44,748 nt of DNA from Corallococcus praedator. GTDB taxonomy: Bacteria > Myxococcota > Myxococcia > Myxococcales > Myxococcaceae. Positions 43,376 to 44,748 of this stretch are shown here, in pieces. Under the pieces are notes generated by a model. That model saw nothing but the letters and a program-made list of their open reading frames with translations. It was not told where the DNA came from and ran no database searches. A program made the position numbers and the translations under genes. The first letter of the stretch is position 1; every line of letters starts with the position of its first letter. Location: positions 1 to 44,748 of the forward strand of contig NZ_RAWI01000028.1 of assembly GCF_003612125.1 (NCBI RefSeq), read 5' to 3'.

Positions 43376-44281
43376 ATGGCCGACCCGCTCTCGGAAGTCA
43401 TCGCCTTGCTTCAGCCACGAGCCGTCTTCTCGAAAGGCATCAGCGGAGCGGGCCGCTGGGGCGTTCGCTACTCGGACTTTGGCCAGCCGAGCTTCTGTGC
43501 CGTGCTCGAGGGGCGCTGCCGACTCGCTGTCGACGGTCAGCCCGCCCTCACGCTCGTGGCGGGCGATTTCGTACTCCTGCCGGCGACGCCGGGCTTCACC
43601 CTGTCCGGCTTTGATCCGGTGACACCCGCGCGCATCGACCCCAAGGTGACGCCCTCTCCGAAGGGTGAGGTGCGTCACGGCACGCGTGGCGGCCCTCCCG
43701 ACGTGCGCCTGCTCGGCGGTTACTTCGTCTTCGACTCGCCGGACGCGGCCCTGATGGTGTCGTTGCTCCCGGCCCTGGTGCACGTGCGCGGCGTGGAGCG
43801 GCTCTCGATGCTGGTGCGACTCGTCGGCGACGAGACGTGCGAGCAGCGCTCGGGCCGCGACCTCGTGCTCACGCGTCTCGTGGAGCTACTGCTCATCGAG
43901 GCGCTGCGGTCGACGTCGAGCGACGACGCGCCTCCCGGGCTCCTGCGCGGTCTGGCCGATGCGCGGCTCGCACCGGCGATACGGCAGATGCACGGTCACC
44001 TCGCGCGTCCGTGGACGGTGGCGCAGCTCGCGAAGAGCGCGGCGCTCTCGCGCTCGGCATTCTTCGATCGCTTTACGCGCACCGTGGGGCTGCCCCCGAT
44101 GGAGTACCTGCTGGACTGGCGGATGGCCGTTGCGAGGGGGCTGCTTCGCCGCCGGGAGCTCGCCATCGCGGAGGTCGCCGAGCGCGTCGGGTACAGCTCG
44201 GCGAGCACCTTCAGTACGGCGTTCAGCCGACACGTGGGCCAGTCTCCGGGCCGCTATGCGCGGGCAAGCCAGGCGGCATAG
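43376..44281 (+). CDS. AraC-family transcriptional regulator with cupin-type sensor domain
   Basis: A 301-residue regulator. The N-terminal half (about 20-180) is a cupin-like ligand domain of the AraC_binding type (GRCRLAVDGQ, then LVAGDFVLLPATPGF). The C-terminal double helix-turn-helix begins at about 197: LARPWTVAQLAKSAALSRSAFFDRFTRTVG, then YLLDWRMAVARGLLRR, and the second helix pair IAEVAERVGYSSASTFSTAFSRHVGQSPGRY. All AraC landmarks are complete. It is divergent from the SDR gene and likely regulates it. The ligand is unknown. Confidence 0.95.
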   Translation: MADPLSEVIALLQPRAVFSKGISGAGRWGVRYSDFGQPSFCAVLEGRCRLAVDGQPALTLVAGDFVLLPATPGFTLSGFDPVTPARIDPKVTPSPKGEVRHGTRGGPPDVRLLGGYFVFDSPDAALMVSLLPALVHVRGVERLSMLVRLVGDETCEQRSGRDLVLTRLVELLLIEALRSTSSDDAPPGLLRGLADARLAPAIRQMHGHLARPWTVAQLAKSAALSRSAFFDRFTRTVGLPPMEYLLDWRMAVARGLLRRRELAIAEVAERVGYSSASTFSTAFSRHVGQSPGRYARASQAA

Positions 44282-44320
44282 CGCGCCCCGGAGCCTGCTT
44301 CACCGGCAAGACCCACCCCA

Positions 44321-44333
44321 GGGGCGTCGCCCC
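44321..44333 (+). terminator. Short hairpin after the AraC gene
   Basis: GGGGC-GTC-GCCCC, 39 bases after the stop. It is short and has no T-run. The rest of the gap to 44463 holds no clear gene and should contain the FIST promoter. Confidence 0.3.
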
Positions 44334-44463
44334 CACGGGCGGTGGCAACCGTTCGTTCCTCACAGGCCAGTCGAACAGGCGCTGCCATCCTGGTGGGCGA
44401 GGCGCGAACGAAGCCGTCGACTCCTGCGAGCGCGTTCACCCGTGCATAACGATTCTGGAGTCC

Positions 44464-44748
44464 ATGCGGATCCACATTGGAAAGAGCAGCTCGCCGGATT
44501 GTGAAGCTGCCTCTCGGGAAGCGAGCCAACAGGCGCTGCGGGGGGCGGACGCCCCCGCCTTCGCGCTCGTCCTGTGCACGGACCAGTACGACGCGGGGCG
44601 CTTCGCGGCCGCGGTCCGGAGGGAACTGGGAGACATTCCCTGGGCCGGATGCTGCGCAGCGGGCGTCTTCGCGGGAACCGAGCTGTTGCTCCAGGGCATG
44701 GTGGTCGCGCTCTTCTGCGGGAAGGACTTCCGTGTCGGGGTGGGAATG
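44464..44748 (+). CDS. FIST-domain sensor protein, 3' end outside the window
   Basis: The frame opens at ATG 44464 after CTGGAG and stays open to the last base (95 codons). The start IHIGKSSSPDCEAASREASQ, then FALVLCTDQYD, then ELGDIPWAGCCAAGVF and LLLQGMVVALF follows the FIST N-terminal domain pattern: a short strand with Gly/Ser, an EA-containing helix, a strand ending in YD, and a GC-x-x-x-GV turn. FIST proteins sense small ligands such as amino acids and often act with kinases (family knowledge). Only the first third is visible. Confidence 0.75.
   Translation, partial: MRIHIGKSSSPDCEAASREASQQALRGADAPAFALVLCTDQYDAGRFAAAVRRELGDIPWAGCCAAGVFAGTELLLQGMVVALFCGKDFRVGVGM

Overview
The window is about 70% G+C, densely packed, and reads as a chromosomal segment of a predatory myxobacterium of the family Myxococcaceae; Corallococcus or Myxococcus is my inference and the genus cannot be settled from sequence alone. 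Supporting signs are many lipoproteins with tripartite or repeat architecture, a C-terminal sorting tail of the MYXO-CTERM kind, ELWxxDGTxxGT repeats, abundant secreted hydrolases, and local two-component and one-component regulators. No rRNA, tRNA, CRISPR array, insertion sequence, integrase or phage gene was found, so this looks like an accessory but stable part of the chromosome.

Layout. 1-11.2 kb: the 3' end of a membrane/outer-surface protein, a GNAT acetyltransferase, an M28-type secreted peptidase, a three-repeat lipoprotein, a CAP/SCP secreted protein, an NAD(P)-dependent reductase with an amidohydrolase, an orphan lipoprotein and an orphan 429-residue protein of visibly lower G+C. 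11.2-16.1 kb: a GH43 lipoprotein glycosidase, divergent from a giant 17-repeat ELWxxDGT protein. 16.2-20.7 kb: an OmpA-family protein, a LytS/LytTR-type two-component pair with what looks like its own LytTR operator, a small charged protein and a duplicated BamE-like protein. 20.8-26.6 kb: a four-gene cluster of NtrY-like kinase, sigma-54 activator, Omp85-family outer membrane protein and a small DUF4390-like periplasmic protein. 26.6-29.5 kb: two tandem paralogous NAD-binding oxidoreductases and a divergent TetR regulator sharing a 19-bp operator. 29.5-34.2 kb: a 1000-residue DNRLRE/beta-propeller lipoprotein divergent from a C39-like peptidase with a peptidoglycan-binding domain, with a perfect 18-bp palindrome at the exact midpoint between them. 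34.2-37.5 kb: aldo/keto reductase and divergent MarR regulator with a clear operator, then a 498-residue helical protein. 37.5-38.6 kb: degenerate small-protein region. 38.6-44.7 kb: GH25 lysozyme, a Sel1-like Cys-rich lipoprotein, a Vps62-like secreted protein with a PKD-like partner, an SDR with a divergent AraC regulator, and the start of a FIST sensor gene.

How the genes work together. Three small regulator-enzyme modules (TetR with two oxidoreductases, MarR with aldo/keto reductase, AraC with SDR) share the same divergent design with inverted or repeated DNA sites in the shared promoter, as expected for local sensing of small molecules. The secreted set (M28, CAP, GH43, GH25, C39-like) fits prey-wall and prey-protein digestion or matrix remodelling. 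The kinase-activator-Omp85 cluster is the best candidate for an incompletely described system, probably envelope-biogenesis control. Several intergenic elements (LytTR direct repeats, GH43 operator over the -35 box, GATGTCAC array before the Omp85 gene) are specific enough to be tested. Functions are assigned by motif reading only; no database search was run.
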